From the NCBI GenBank assembly GCA_010015805.1, contig ML978125.1:1984001-2048000 (forward strand): DNA of 64,000 bases, written 5' to 3'. Positions 42,964 to 54,946 of this stretch are shown here, piece after piece (the stretch's first letter is position 1; the number at the start of each line of letters is the position of its first letter). This DNA comes from Rhizodiscina lignyota. Taxonomy: Eukaryota > Ascomycota > Dothideomycetes > Aulographales > Rhizodiscinaceae. The position numbers and the translations under genes are program-made. Below the pieces are notes generated by a model. That model saw only the letters and a program-made list of their open reading frames with translations, had not been told where the DNA came from and did not search any database.

Positions 42964-43918
42964 GGAGAGAGCGGGAGCGCGCGCTGCTGTGATGCAAGTG
43001 CAGGGCGGCGGGAGGACGAGTGCTCAGCACGAGTATTAGCGGCAGAGGCGGCCTCTTACTCAGGGCTTCGCAGCGCTTTTCAGGGTAAGAGGTCGCATGT
43101 CGCCTGTCGATGGGGCGACGTGAGAGATTGTGCGTGGGAAGCGCGGGAAACCTAATGCACGACAGCGGCGTGGTGAGAGGGCGGCGCGAGGGCGAGGAGC
43201 TTCTAAAACATCTTCGAGAAACGCGATCGAAGCGGCGGCGAACAAGACGACGTGAAGCAGACACGCGCTTGGGGAGCAGTCGCCGGTTTTCCGAATGGCG
43301 TCAGAGTGCGGTGAGGTAGGACGCACTCGTAGCTCAGCGCCGTCGTTCCCGAAGTCTCGGAGCGTGCTTGGCTGCTGGCAGGTGGCAGCAGCAGCGTAAC
43401 TGACCAGGCCAACCTGGAAATTTTCGTGCTCAGATCGCCAGATACAGCGCTCTCGCTTGGCCAGGGGCAGCAGGCGACATGGGTGCGGCGTGCGTGCTGC
43501 TCTAGCTTCACCTTTTTTTCCTTCAAAAGACTCCCCACGCTCCCCCAACGTCTGCCATCGTATACTCCTGTCACCATGAAGGCCTCACCCACCAGCAAGC
43601 CCCTCCTCCTCCCATACCCTCAAACGGGTCTCCCGCGGGGTTGATCCAGTCCATCGTCTTGCATCTATTCTCCCTTTCCTCCACCCGCGCTGCCTTCCCC
43701 TTTGGCTCGCTGACCGGTCTTGGGTGGCTTGTTTGTTCAGTGCGGCCACGCGTGTGTTGTTACGCCTAGTCGCCGTCACGGTCGTTCCTTTTTCTTCTTA
43801 TAAGGGCAATTGCCCGTGTGACCGCCTCCAGACCGCCTCCAACGCTCAGAGCTGCCTGAGGTTACGGCAAGGCATTACTCGCAACACCGACGAGACGGCA
43901 CCTTCAAAGTAATCCAGC
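42964..43918. promoter_or_regulatory. Divergent promoter region, ATE1 / Nudix gene
   Basis: About 950 bp, GC-rich. CT-rich leader sequence precedes the Nudix ATG. Several ORFs (for example 43060-43548 minus) overlap each other and lack signatures. Confidence 0.45.
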
Positions 43919-44461
43919 ATGGCGGGCAGTCGGTCAATGGTCTCCAGGACGGGGAGGAATAATCAACGTTAGTTGCTTAATAACATCCCATTGCATCCGC
44001 CTGCCAATCCAGGCTTGCATTAGCCTCCATTGCTGACATGGTGTTCGTCAGGCTACGGCCCGAATGGTGAACGCCTGGTTGCCGGCGTTGTGCCCCTCTC
44101 TGAAGACAAATACTACGTTCTCCTCGTGCAATCGACCCGACGCGGTGCGTGGGTTCTCCCAAAGGGCGGCTGGGAGACTGACGAAGCGACCGCCGCTGAA
44201 GCTGCACAGCGTGAGGCTTGGGAAGAGGCCGGCATCACCTGCCGCATCAACTACGATCTGGGCAAGATTCCTGAGGTGAAAGAGGGCAAAGTCAAAGCCG
44301 AGTACAACTTCTTCGAAGCGACAGTCGAGCGACAAGAATCGCAATGGCCTGAGATGCACAAGAGGCAGCGAATGTGGATGACCTTTGCACAGGCCGAGGC
44401 TGCGCTTGCGGAGCGCCCAGAGCTGCTGGCGGCACTAAGGGCGTGTACGATGAAGCGCTGA
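43919..44461 (+). CDS. DDP1: Ddp1/Aps1-type Nudix diphosphoinositol polyphosphate hydrolase
   Basis: Two exons (43919-43967 and 44052-44461; 84-nt intron with GTTAGT donor) give 152 residues; the junction makes NNQRYGPNGERLVAGVVPL. The Nudix box is GGWETDEATAAEAAQREAWEEAGI, with the one-residue-longer spacing seen in yeast Ddp1 (x8 rather than x7 before RE). The preceding RRGAWVLPKGGW and the following YNFFEATVERQESQWPE are typical of diphosphoinositol polyphosphate phosphohydrolases. Known members cleave pyrophosphates from InsP7/InsP8 and also hydrolyse diadenosine polyphosphates and polyphosphate. Size is right for a single-domain member. Expected cytosolic. Confidence 0.9.
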
Positions 44462-45755
44462 ACATGATCGAGATTGAAAGTAAACAGCATAAGAACGGAA
44501 CCCTAATGGGCGCAGAAGCATCCGAAGACCGCACAGGGCTTATGAGCTACATGACATGGTTTGCATACATGGAAGGCTGGCGATCTGACGATTTCGGGCA
44601 AAGGCATTCTGATACCCGCATCAGGGGCATTGGGCAATCATCCTGGAATTGATGTTTTCGGAGGTCTAATCGTCTTTGCATGCGGTCCTATTGTTCACTT
44701 CGTTCAAACCGATCTGCATTTGTTTCGGCTATGAGAACATTGATTTGACTATAGAAAGTTTGTCATATGCGCGCGCGTTTATGCAGCAGCGCTAAATCGT
44801 ATGCATTTTGGTTTGTCTTCACTCTTCACCAACAGCAAGATACAGCTTCCGTCTGGAATGCTTGTCAACTCAGTTGCCCCTTTTGAGTTCCTCGCTCCAT
44901 CACGAATATAGCTCGCAGAGAACGCTCTCGGATCGGCTGGTCAACCATGATAGGATAGGAGAGCACAGGATACCTTCATGGACCTCGATCATCGAATGCC
45001 GTATTGGGAGCACTACGAACTGAGAGCTCCCTGAGCCCAAGCATCGTCTTCAGTTCATGCATATTATATGGGTTGAGTGCACTTCTGGCAAATACTGTCC
45101 GAGGCATACCAAACCAAGGATTCGGACATGCTCTCGAAAGCATTGAAGAACAAAATTCATTTTTGCTACACGATTTCGACTTAGGCGACTCGACTATTTG
45201 TATTACCCTCGAACTTACAGTGCACGTCATATTGCTTATGTTAGTGTAACACACTATGCCTCATACACCATGTCGAGAGGCGAGAAAACAAGGCATACCA
45301 AAGTTCGATTACTTTTTCTGGAAGCTTACTGTCTACTTTGCGTCTTTCCACTCAAACTCGAACCACATCGTATTCCTGGAGTCTTGTGGCATCCATCCGG
45401 AATACTTCCATTATAAACACGGGCCTCTACTATATCGTTATCATATGCTTCAGATACGCTGTGACGACACTCGTATGGCACTGGATGACTTCTTAAACGC
45501 GAGGTAACGGAGGTCTCGAATCATCAACTTAGTAATTCATACTATCGAAAAATTGTGCTGCCATTACTTTTAATTGTAATTTCAGAATGCCTTCCCGTCC
45601 TTTTCAGTATTAATATTTGTCTGTAATTTAAGTCCAATCATCCAGTCGTGCCTCAATCAATCGTTCAAAGGCCATAATAATCTCGTCAAATCGTCGTCAT
45701 ATCTGGCATTAACTTTTCGTGCCACGATCCTCAATTGGAATCGACCACACTTCGT
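44462..45755. other. 1.3-kb convergent intergenic region
   Basis: AT-richer than the genes. Several 70-110-codon ORFs occur on both strands around 44800-45500, none with a motif or splice pattern. Treated as non-coding. Confidence 0.5.
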
Positions 45756-48623
45756 TCATTCAACTTCCTTCCATTCTTTCTTCACCCGATCCAACTCCTC
45801 CTTCACAAAAGCCCGGTCCCACTCCTCTCCCTTCATCATCTTTTCCAGCGTGGCATACGTCTCGTACGTTCCCATTTCCACGGCCTTCCGTTCCCGCACC
45901 TTCTTCGCCAGATATTTCTCATCGTTGTCCGCCACCGCATTCACCCATATTCTGCGCATACGTGGCGAGTACAGCTGGCAGGAGCTTCCCATGCCTCTTG
46001 TCAGGCCATTCTCACGTGGCACTGCCTGCGGCGTGCGTATGAACTGATCCGGTAGCGATACGGAGCTCGTGACAGGGGATGTACGTGTCGATGAGCGGAT
46101 GTGCGGGTTCACCGCCTCATGAAAGCATTTCGAGCAGACTGTAAACTCCGGCACACCAGGGATGAAATGCCAATTCGCACCTCTGGAAAGCTTGTCGCCC
46201 TTGCATGGTGGAAGGTTCTTGGTAATCATCGTCTGCTGCACAAGGTCGGCAAATTGCTTCAGATCCGGGCTCCGCTTCGATCGCCGGGCCATCTCATCGA
46301 TTTCGACCAGTCTATCGAGATATTGAGCAAACGTCGGGGCTCCACGATCTAAAGAACAACAATGCGCCTGTCGTGACACACGCATCAAGCAATCCTTCAG
46401 GCTTGGGAATAGAGCCTCGAGATATCTCCTATCCCTCCCGCAAATATAGAAATCCGGAATGGCATCGTCATTGTGGTCCACGAGTCCGTACCAGCTCATC
46501 TTCACCTCCTCGTCGGCCGGACACTCATCCTCGAAATTTGAGATGGAGCTGACCGCGTATACGAGATCCAAGTCTGGCCGTCGTTGCTTGAGCGTGAGCA
46601 ACCAAGCGAGCCTTACCCACGGCCGCGAGAAGTCACAGCGGATACGCTCGCCTGGCTCGCGAATTGCTCGCACAAAGTATCCATGGAATGGAGTGGGTCC
46701 AACGGTGGTAGCGAGGCACTCTGGACAGATGTTGAACGTTGCATCATTCGTCAAGGTGAACCAATCATCATACTTGGAACTGGATTTGTTTCTCGGACAT
46801 GATGCGGGTGGTGCAGGGACTGGTGTGGTTGGTCGGGAGACAGTGTCTAGACGGGCATCAGTCGGCGAACCGAGAGAAGGCGAGACAGGAGAGCTGAGAC
46901 GGTCGTTCTTCGATTGTGGGACGCCTTCGGTGAGAGTATGGCGGGAGCCGAAAGTGGGACGTTGGAGCGGAGACTTCCTCAGATTTTCAGCTGGCACAGG
47001 TGTTGCTGCCGGAGAACGTGATCGCGGCTCAGGAGCTTGGTTCACTGGAGCAGAAGGGTGGCGGAATTGGTATGCAGCTTCTGATGGCATCAGATGAACT
47101 GCATCATCATCAGGATATGGTAGTGGAGACTTCGACATCCTTGATGGAGAGGGTGAATAAATGTCGATACGAGGGCCTGGTGGTGTGGGAATAGATTCAG
47201 ATCGCATAGAAGAGCTGAGCCTGGATGGTCCTCTAGTCCGATCCTGAGGAAACGTGGCGCGTGACTCGAGCTTCGCATTTACTGCATCAAATAGCGCTAC
47301 TGATGGTATCACATCTCCGGCTACAGATAGAGGAGTAGTTGGCCTTGAGTTTTGTCTTGATCCAGGACGCGATCGACCTTCGCGCGGAGAGGGAGCAACT
47401 TGTGACGGCCCAAGCTTTGGCGATTGAGGAGGAGAGTACGGATATGGCTCCCGTGAAGGCTGCGATGTCACATTTTGCGGAACAGAACGTTGAGCCGATC
47501 CGCTGACACTTGGAGGAGTCAAATTGGCGGTCTGCTCATACGGCAAGGCTGACGAGGGTGTGCGTGGCGGTGCAGTCGGCCTCACGTTATCGGGTGTCGG
47601 AGTAGTTGGCCTTGATGATTGAGGCGAACGCGGCGGCGAATTGAAGCGGCTTCCTCGAAGCTTTGAGATTTTGGCATTGATGCTTTCATCGCTGCTGCTG
47701 TTGGATGTATGCGTGGGGGTTCGAACAGCCTTGCTAGGTAGCTCGGCGTTCGTAAAAGAGTACCGAGAGGAGCGAACCCGAGGCTGCAGCCTTACAGCAG
47801 CCTCGCTCAATTCCAGATCAGACTCATCAGTGAAGAAGATTTTCTTGTCCTCTGGGTAGGCCGAGGACGTCCGCTTGCTAGACACCGGTGATGGCTGATT
47901 TGGAGATGCGGCTCTCGAGCTACGCCTACTTCGCTGTGCTGGCGGCACATGTAAGGCAGAGGCAGTGAGTGGCGTAATAGGTTCCGGTGACAAAAGAAAT
48001 TCTGCAGAGCTGCGGCTGCTTCGGCTTCCCGTTGGACCACTGCTGTATGCATACCGGGAGGGCTCCCGAGTGGCGAACTCCGGAAGTGTGTCCACGTCAG
48101 TGTTGATAGGTGCTGGCGACTTGTCGCGCCAGTTCCTGGTCGATGGGGAGCCTTTTGATCTAGAATGGGCCAATTCGGGTTTCAGCTCTTGTATTTTCTC
48201 CCATTTGGGCCGTTGAACCTCAATCATCAAAGGTTCTTGCCCAATAGTTCCTCGATAGCACACTTCACCGCCATTCTCATCGCTTAGAGGAGACAGTGGA
48301 TTCCACTCTCTTGCCAAACTTTCAATTTCTGTTTCGACATATGGCCGCGGAGGCCACCGCACTCGGCTCCGCACTCTTGGAGCTCGAGGGCTATGTGGTG
48401 ATGAATAAGTGTGTGCTCGTTGGGCGAGGGGTCGGTCTTCGCTTAGGTTATCCAATCTGAGGCTTCGTATGAGAGTCAGCCAACCACCACGAATGTACTT
48501 TGCAGAGCCAATTTATAGGGAAAGGTACCTTGGATACCTCGATCCGGCCTCCCGCGGTCGAATGTAGGATTCATGTCTCGTCGCTTCGTAAGGACGGCGG
48601 GTGTAGAGCGAGGAATAGTCCAT
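45756..48623 (-). CDS. Large, mostly disordered conserved fungal protein with CxxC pairs
   Basis: Two exons (48623-48529 and 48456-45756; intron of 72 nt) give 931 residues; an alternative donor 9 nt upstream keeps frame. The N-terminus reads MDYSSLYTRRPYEATRHESY. Residues ~60-560 are Ser/Pro/Arg-rich and look disordered, with many SP sites and short repeats of the SRPTTPxP type. The C-terminal ~330 residues look folded: KYDDWFTLTNDATFNICPECLATTVGPTPFHGYF, CDFSRPWVRLAWLLTLKQRRPDLDLV, FYICGRDRRYLEALFPSLKDCLMRVSRQAHCCSLDRG, WHFIPGVPEFTVCSKCFHEAV. The CPEC and CSKC pairs may chelate zinc. I recall similar proteins in other ascomycetes but no function. The C-terminus is a basic coiled coil. Confidence 0.82.
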
Positions 48624-49979
48624 GCACGGCGGAGCGAGTGAAGTGACCCCGGGTAAGGTCAACGTCGAAAGATATGGAATCGACAGTTCAGAAGCAAGAG
48701 AGCCGCCCGGTGCACAGCAGGTAGATATTGAGCGGAGGGGTGGTAACGCAAGGCACAGCAGGAGCCCCGGTCAGCGTTCACCCCACCTTCAGCAGCTTTT
48801 GGACTCGCTTCATGCAGGTGTAAAGAGTCGCTCCCAACATTCACTGGCCCGCCTCGACAAGGAACTCCGGCACGCACCCAGCTACTGCTGGAAATATGTG
48901 CCTAGAATGCAACCCGCTGCTCTTCATTTCAATGCGCGTGAAGTCCGCACAGCCTTCCTCGTATGACAGGCTGACGGTGTTCACCGCTACTTCTCTTTAC
49001 AGTGGCCTGCGCCACGGAAAGACATGCCTTGGCTGCAAGGCCATCTTGAATGCACTCGTTACGTGTACAGTGAGCGACTCTTTCACATGAATTCTCCACA
49101 TTCAAATGTGCCATTGGCGGGCATACCCGAGTTGCGGAGCCTCGAGGAGCAGTTACGCAATATCGAGCGGGTACATACATGGCGTTGGTGTCTGGAGATC
49201 GGGTGTTAGGGAGCTGCTTATATTTGCTCTATCCGGGATAGTCGCACAGCCGCACTTCCAGCCCTCCAACTGCTCTGGTAGCCTTGCTCTTGGTCTACAT
49301 AGTGTACCGTCGGCTTGTAGTTAGCAATTAGAAGGTTGAGGATTGAAGAGGATAGATTATGCATTTTTATGGGCTGCGTCTCTCTGAGCGTGCAATGCTG
49401 GTACTCTAATGTTAAATGTTTGAGATTGGACGTTGAGTGACACAGACCGGATGCTAGGACTCATTGGGCATAGCGTGTAGAGAGCTCCATATTCACTTCT
49501 CAAAGATCGGTTTTACAGTCTTCAGCGGGAATTAACATCTGATTAGTATCGCAAAAGATGATTACTAGATTTAAATGCAACCATGTCGACGGTGTTGCCA
49601 TCGACAATCCTATCCGCAGGACGAATAATCTGTATCTAACCGCAACGGCATTTCGGTGGGAGACTTCTCATGATGCCGCGCAGATGCAGGAGCACAATTG
49701 TTTGCATATGGTCGAAACATGTATCTCTCATGCAAGAAATAGCTCTGCATAAAGAGTTGTTGTTCGGCCACTTACGGAGCTACAGCGCTGGGGAAGCCGA
49801 GTTCACTTCCTCGATGGTCGACCTTGATCGCCGTGGCCTGATGATGCGGGCCATTCGGCAGTGCGCATTTCTTGGCTAACTCGAGCGCCTGGAGAGGAAA
49901 TGTCGTGCGGGATCCAGCATTTGTGGAATTCGACAGGTCTCGCTGAGACGTTCACCAAGGATACAGCTTCTCAAGACAG
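48624..49979. other. 1.36-kb spacer, no supported gene
   Basis: The first part is the promoter and leader of the disordered-protein gene. 49300-49700 is AT-rich. No ORF shows a signature. Confidence 0.5.
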
Positions 49980-51209
49980 TCAGTGCATGATATCCTCAGT
50001 GCGGACAAGTTCAGGACCAACCTTATTTTCCCACGTCCAGAAAGTCCCGCTGTGTTGAATACCTTTGCTCTGAATTACTTCGATCATTGCTGACACCGAC
50101 TCTTCAGCCGTGATGACACCTTCAACTTCACCGGTAAGGACGTGACCGATGTCTCTCGGGAGGCCGGAAACGTCAATATTAGCCATGTCACTGTCTGCGT
50201 CAGCCTGAGATGTATTCCACATCTGTTACAGATATTTGATGAAAAACTTACGTTGCGACCTCTCCAGGATGCATTGCAAGTATGATTGTATCGTCGTCCT
50301 TCCGCTTCAACTCTGCTGCCATGTGCTACAAGTCAAGATTAGCTTCGCCTCGCTTCAGGCTTCGAGTTCATATTCACACGTACCCGTAACCTAAAAGGAG
50401 ATGAATAAGCTATGTTTGTATGGAATCATGCAGACGGACACTCACATTTGATTCAATGCTGCCTTTGACGCAGCATACGCAGCAAATCTATCACAATTAG
50501 TCTTGCGGCCTCCCTTGTTCAGTGAAAGGAATACTTGCCCATCCTCCATCTCACGGAATTTCTGCGCTGAACCAGAGTCGCTGGACATGAAAACAATTGT
50601 CCCAATGGGGATGTTGGTTTGGAGAAGTTTCTGCGCGGTGATGATCGGTCCAATCGTGTTCGTGTGAAGATGGAACGCGAACTCATCGAATGACCTGTTA
50701 CGCATTCCATTTGTATGAGCACGAGGATGCCAACAAGCTGTATCCGATGGAACTTACACCTCTGTTGCTCTCTACCGTGTGTTAGCTTCGCTAGCTTTCG
50801 CAAAGGCTGGACTTACATTTGGATATCTCAACACGCCAGCATTAATCACAACGTAATCGATAGTAAGATTCGGGACTTGGGCAAGTTCATATACAAAGTT
50901 CTGGTAGAGCATCAGCCATTTGAATCCTTAAGCTGCGTCATACCCTTAGCATGTAGCCCCACTCACCTCAATGCTCTTCTCGCTGAGTACATCACAAATG
51001 AACATCTGGCATCTCCCATGATCCGCCCCTGCTTGCCCCCAGAGTAGTGTCGCATGGTTCGCAAACGGTTGTCGGACTGTCGCAATAATTCTTTCTCCTC
51101 GAGCTATGAGCTGACGCACGAATTCGAGGCCTATTCCCCTACTGGCTCCTATCACTGCCCAAGTCTTGAAATCTTGATCGCTGTATAGAACAGTGGGAAT
51201 TTGATTCAT
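49980..51209 (-). CDS. Short-chain dehydrogenase with eight exons, two of them microexons
   Basis: NAD(P)-dependent short-chain dehydrogenase of the C-factor-like type, 276 residues. Exons: 51209-50967, 50900-50817, 50771-50758 (14 nt), 50694-50539, 50487-50446, 50390-50384 (7 nt), 50325-50252, 50190-49980. Introns are 45-66 nt. Landmarks in order: AVIGASRGIGLEFVRQL (cofactor-binding GxxxGxG), VVINAGVL (NAG), TIVFMSSDSGS (catalytic Ser), FAAYAASKAALNQM (YxxxK). The 14-nt exon encodes RATEV, giving RATEVSFDEFAFHLHTNTIGP; the 7-nt exon GTTACGG supplies the bases for M-L-R in NQMLRHMAAEL; both stretches match what this family normally has. The intron 50488-50538 starts with GC rather than GT (GCAAGT...ATAG). 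The tail ends in VRTEDIMH. Substrate unknown. Confidence 0.9.
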
Positions 51210-52018
51210 GACAGATAGAGCAATAGCCACGAATAGTTGTATGCGAAAAAATCTTAAAATACTGTACGCTTCCAACTTTTGAAGGAGAGAAGAGGAGGGG
51301 GGCGATCATCGTTAGCAGTTATCCATGCTGGTTTTTTCCTTGCCCGAGCCGGATTGGCTGCCGAGCAATACGCGACTGACATGACGGTGATAGTGTAAAG
51401 TGAACAGAGATAGACGCAGACAAGCTGATATGAAAACGGACCGAGGAGATTTAAGGTGTCGACGTCGTGTAGCCGAACTTTGGAGGCCTAGATGTCCCAG
51501 CTTTCCTGCGCGAAGGATCCAACACTCAACAGGTTCCGCGTTGATGAAGACCTTTAATTCCCAACCAATCAAGGCTCCTTGAATCATGATGACGGACATT
51601 CGGAAGCGTCTGCTAAGGAACCCCCTTTGTCGGCGGGCCATATCCGAGGGTTGCTGCGAGATTTTCAAGGAAGAAAGCAGGGTTAAGAAGCTCCCGCACG
51701 AATAGATAGAAGCGTAGCGTGAAGCTTACGAGCCATTACAGCATAGAACTGAACTGTAGACATCATATCCTCATCACACGTCACCCGCAAAATGGGTGTG
51801 TTCCTTACCAAGGAACGCATCGGGTGGACGAGAAGCCACATGTGGCACGTGTGGCAGGGCCGAAAGCTTTTCGGAATCGACACTTCATCGACTTTTTTCT
51901 TCCTCTCAGTCATCTTCAACTTCTAGATCTCCACCCTCAAGCTCTCACTCACTTCTAAATATCTACCGCCGCTCTCTCCCACCCCTCACACACCTCTCAA
52001 CCACCTCTAGCAAACGCA
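51210..52018. promoter_or_regulatory. Divergent promoter region, dehydrogenase / cytochrome c
   Basis: About 810 bp. A CCAAT box lies at about 51565-51569 (HAP-complex type element; such boxes control cytochrome c in yeast, but this link is inferred). The last ~120 bp before the cytochrome c ATG are strongly CT-rich with CCACC/CTCTC runs, a typical fungal housekeeping leader. Confidence 0.45.
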
Positions 52019-52770
52019 ATGGCTGGCTTCGAAGACGGTACGTACAATGCGCCTCATCCCGTTCTCCTTTTGCCGCTTGCGGCCTCTGTCAAGCAGAACT
52101 TTCGGACGCGAGATGGAGCTGCTAATAGCACTCTGGCTACATCATCCTGCTGTCTTCTGTCCTTGAGGATCTGATCGAAGAGCTTTCTGCTTCAGAAGGC
52201 ATTCCCGTTGAACATAGTCTCCTTGCTTCCCGCGACGTGGTTGCTCTCTCCAGCGCTAACTTACCCTTCTACAGGCGACACCAAGAAGGGTGCCAACCTC
52301 TTCAAGGTACGACGGATGCCCCGGCGGTCCTTCAGCGTCAATGCCGCGCTTCCGCTGTCCTCACAAAAGCTGCAGGGTTAGTTTGCTTACACATCAATAG
52401 ACGCGATGCGCACAATGTCACAACCTCAAGGCGGGTGAGGGTAACAAAATCGGTCCCAACTTGCATGGACTGTTCGGCCGCAAGACTGGCCAGGTCGAGG
52501 GCTTCTCCTACACCGACGCGAACAAGTCGAAGGGCATTACCTGGGCAGAGGACACCTTGGTATGTCAACATCTCTCTAGTTATCCCAACTTCCATAATAG
52601 GCAGTAAATACGATTACCGGATAGAGCTTGACGGCTAACCTGTCATGTAGTTTGAGTACCTCGAGAACCCAAAGAAATACATTCCCGGCACGAAGATGGC
52701 GTTCGGTGGCCTCAAGAAGCCCAAGGACCGGAACGACCTGATCACCTTCCTCCGCGAGGAGACGAAATAA
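52019..52770 (+). CDS. CYC1: Cytochrome c
   Basis: Mobile haem electron carrier between complexes III and IV in the mitochondrial intermembrane space. Four exons (52019-52037, 52275-52306, 52401-52559, 52651-52770) give 109 residues; introns are 237, 94 and 91 nt, longer than most here. Sequence landmarks: [29 protein letters not shown] with the haem-binding CAQCH (Cys, Cys, His), [20 protein letters not shown], and [22 protein letters not shown] with the axial Met and the Lys equivalent to trimethylated Lys72. Length is the fungal norm. The intron after the first 19 nt of coding sequence means exon 1 encodes only six residues plus one base. Confidence 0.97.
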
Positions 52771-54161
52771 GCGTATTCCGCTTTGAACTCCAACAAACTC
52801 TTCCAACCTCGCCCCCCTCCAACTCCATTTTTACCATTAGAACCAATAGACGTACGATAGGCGAGATGATGGCGGCTGTGGTGGTGGTGTCGCATGCAAG
52901 GGCGACGGAATCCGCAATTGTAGAATATGCCAGTGTGGGTTCGGTGGGATATCTTCGTCCTGCCAAATCATTATTTACTCTCTGCTCTCTTCTGGCTTAG
53001 ATTGGTTTCGTTTGCTCTGTTGCTTTGGCAACATTGTGTAGAAAATGGCATTCTTCTTCGATGGCTCTAACTCTTGTTGTCATCTTGTCACGATCTCAAA
53101 GTCCAATACATTGAGCACAGTTGAAAAAGACGGTTGGTATAAGGTGTTTGTGCATAGTTTTCAATCTCGTTGCCCTACTCTCGCAGACCATTCACGACTA
53201 CCCATAATCCAACGGATAGCAATGTGATCGAACGGATAGCAATGTGTCCAAGGTCAAGCTCTCAAAAACAGAGTGGCAATGGGACTCCAAATTCCTTCAA
53301 AAGGAAGCAAAGTCTGGAGCGGCTGGAAATCTGCCTTCGAACTGGCGCGGAACACCTTTCGAGGCGCGTGAACCTTGACTGGTCGCAACTTGCAGCTTGA
53401 TCTACCTCCAATCCAGCATCAAGAGCATTCGATGCTTCCCCTGCAGCCGCTGCGGGTGCAGGTGAGATTTGTTTGACGTGAATAGCTGCTTCTATCCGTC
53501 TGCACTGCCTTCAGTTTCAGCATCTTCAGAGAACGTAGTATGCATATTTTGCGTTGGATTCGGTCTCCTGACATACATGAATGTGTTTTGTTAATCACGA
53601 CTTTTATGTATGCAGCATGGATCTGGATGTATATGCGAGCTCATCGGCTTGATTACCACATATGACCCCTTCAATCAAATTTCTCAACTCTGTACCTGCA
53701 AACGGAGAAACCTATGGGCCTCAGCCTTCGCTTCCATCTTAAATATGGGAATTGGGTTCTGTAGCTGAGCTATCGTTTTCGGATTCTTTTCCTTTTGGTG
53801 CTTAAGCTGGGCTTGCTGGCTGAACACGACACGAGAGGAGAGTAGTTGACTTTGGTTCTACGACAAGGAATTGATGGCACGTTGTGATTACCTTTGTAAA
53901 TTAGAAGCGCTGATACATTTATAGCTCTGAGATCCATAGTTTTTCCACTCCAATTTCCAAGCTTGATCGTCGATGCAGTGTTTGATATTCGCCACATGCA
54001 ACACCTATGTAAATTGTGAAGTCCATGACGAAATCAACAACTTGAAATTCCCAGGAATTCTTCAACTCATCTTCTCACTTGCAAAATTGTCGAGAAAGTT
54101 AGGTTTGGTCATGGCATTTTAGTTCCGAATTAACTAATAATTTCTTTTTCTATACCTTCAG
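52771..54161. other. 1.4-kb spacer
   Basis: 3' region of cytochrome c, then AT-rich sequence. A plus-strand frame at about 53989-54117 is open (ATCNTYVNCEVHDEINNLKF) but has no start codon and cannot be spliced in frame to the gene at 54162, so it is not called. Confidence 0.45.
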
Positions 54162-54946
54162 AACCCCGCGTTTCCTGAGTACGGCCGTTCTGTCATCAAA
54201 CCAGCACGCGAAGGTTTTACTTTATATCGACGTCAAGTAGTCAAATTTATTATAAACCGGCTTGGTCGGTCAAGGACTGACATGTTTGTCAACCGCGATA
54301 AGAGCGTGGAGCGGCGCGCCATCGTTAAATACCACGAAGAAACCTTTGAGGAGAAGGCTGTGAAAGAGCAGGCGGCGAGAGTCTTGGAGAGCAATGAGCT
54401 GCTCATCTGGCTCGCTATGAGCAGGAATGAGGTATGCTGTATTTCTTCTATTTCCTCAATCTGCGAATTCCAATCCTTTCTTTTCGATCCGCGTTCGTGT
54501 CGTTTGGCATTCGTACCCCAAGTTGTCCAGCCAGAGACGCGACGCGCTTCACACATAAATTTCACTATCATCTGAGCCATACCATTTGACACTTCTGAAT
54601 GGGCCATTGTACTACTTTCATCAACGCCTGACGCACTTCACAGTCGGTGCCACAGACGCGCCATTATTACGAGCGCCTCCTCGCCGGCTTCTCCCAGGAC
54701 GCCCGCAACGTCGAATGGGAAGATGTGTACGGCCCCGACTCAGAAGATGAAGCGCGCCTAGCGGTGCAAAGTTCGCGAAGCTCACTCGGCAGCAGCAAGT
54801 CGTCCAAGCAGAACTCTACTGCTGCGGGCTCAAGCAAGACCGCCAGCGGTGGCGGCAGTGGAGGCAGAAGCGGAAGCGACTCGAAGAAGAGAGGCAAGTC
54901 GGGAGAGCGCTCTCAGAGGAAGAGAAGGAGCGGTGCTGCTTCGTGA
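54162..54946 (+). CDS. Small conserved-looking hypothetical protein, 5' end unresolved
   Basis: Two exons seen (54162-54431 and 54644-54946; 212-nt intron, GTATGC/TTCACAG) encode 190 residues. The first begins right after a good acceptor (CTAATAA branch, CCTTCAG) with NPAFPEYGRSVIKPAREGFTLYRRQVVKFIINRLGRSRTDMFVNRDKS, which looks folded and conserved. RRAIVKYHEETFEEKAVKEQAARVLESNELLIWLAMSRNE and VPQTRHYYERLLAGFSQDARNVEWEDVYGPDSEDEARLA follow. The tail is Ser/Gly/Lys-rich with KKRGKSGERSQRKRRS, a likely nuclear signal. No in-frame ATG precedes exon 1 in the visible sequence; either a short upstream exon is missed or translation starts at the Met at 54278. Family not recognised. Confidence 0.65.

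Noticed and set aside
53989-54117. Open plus frame that might be exon 1 of the 54162 gene
   Set aside because: No start codon in frame, and every donor I tried gives a stop or wrong phase when joined to the 54162 exon.
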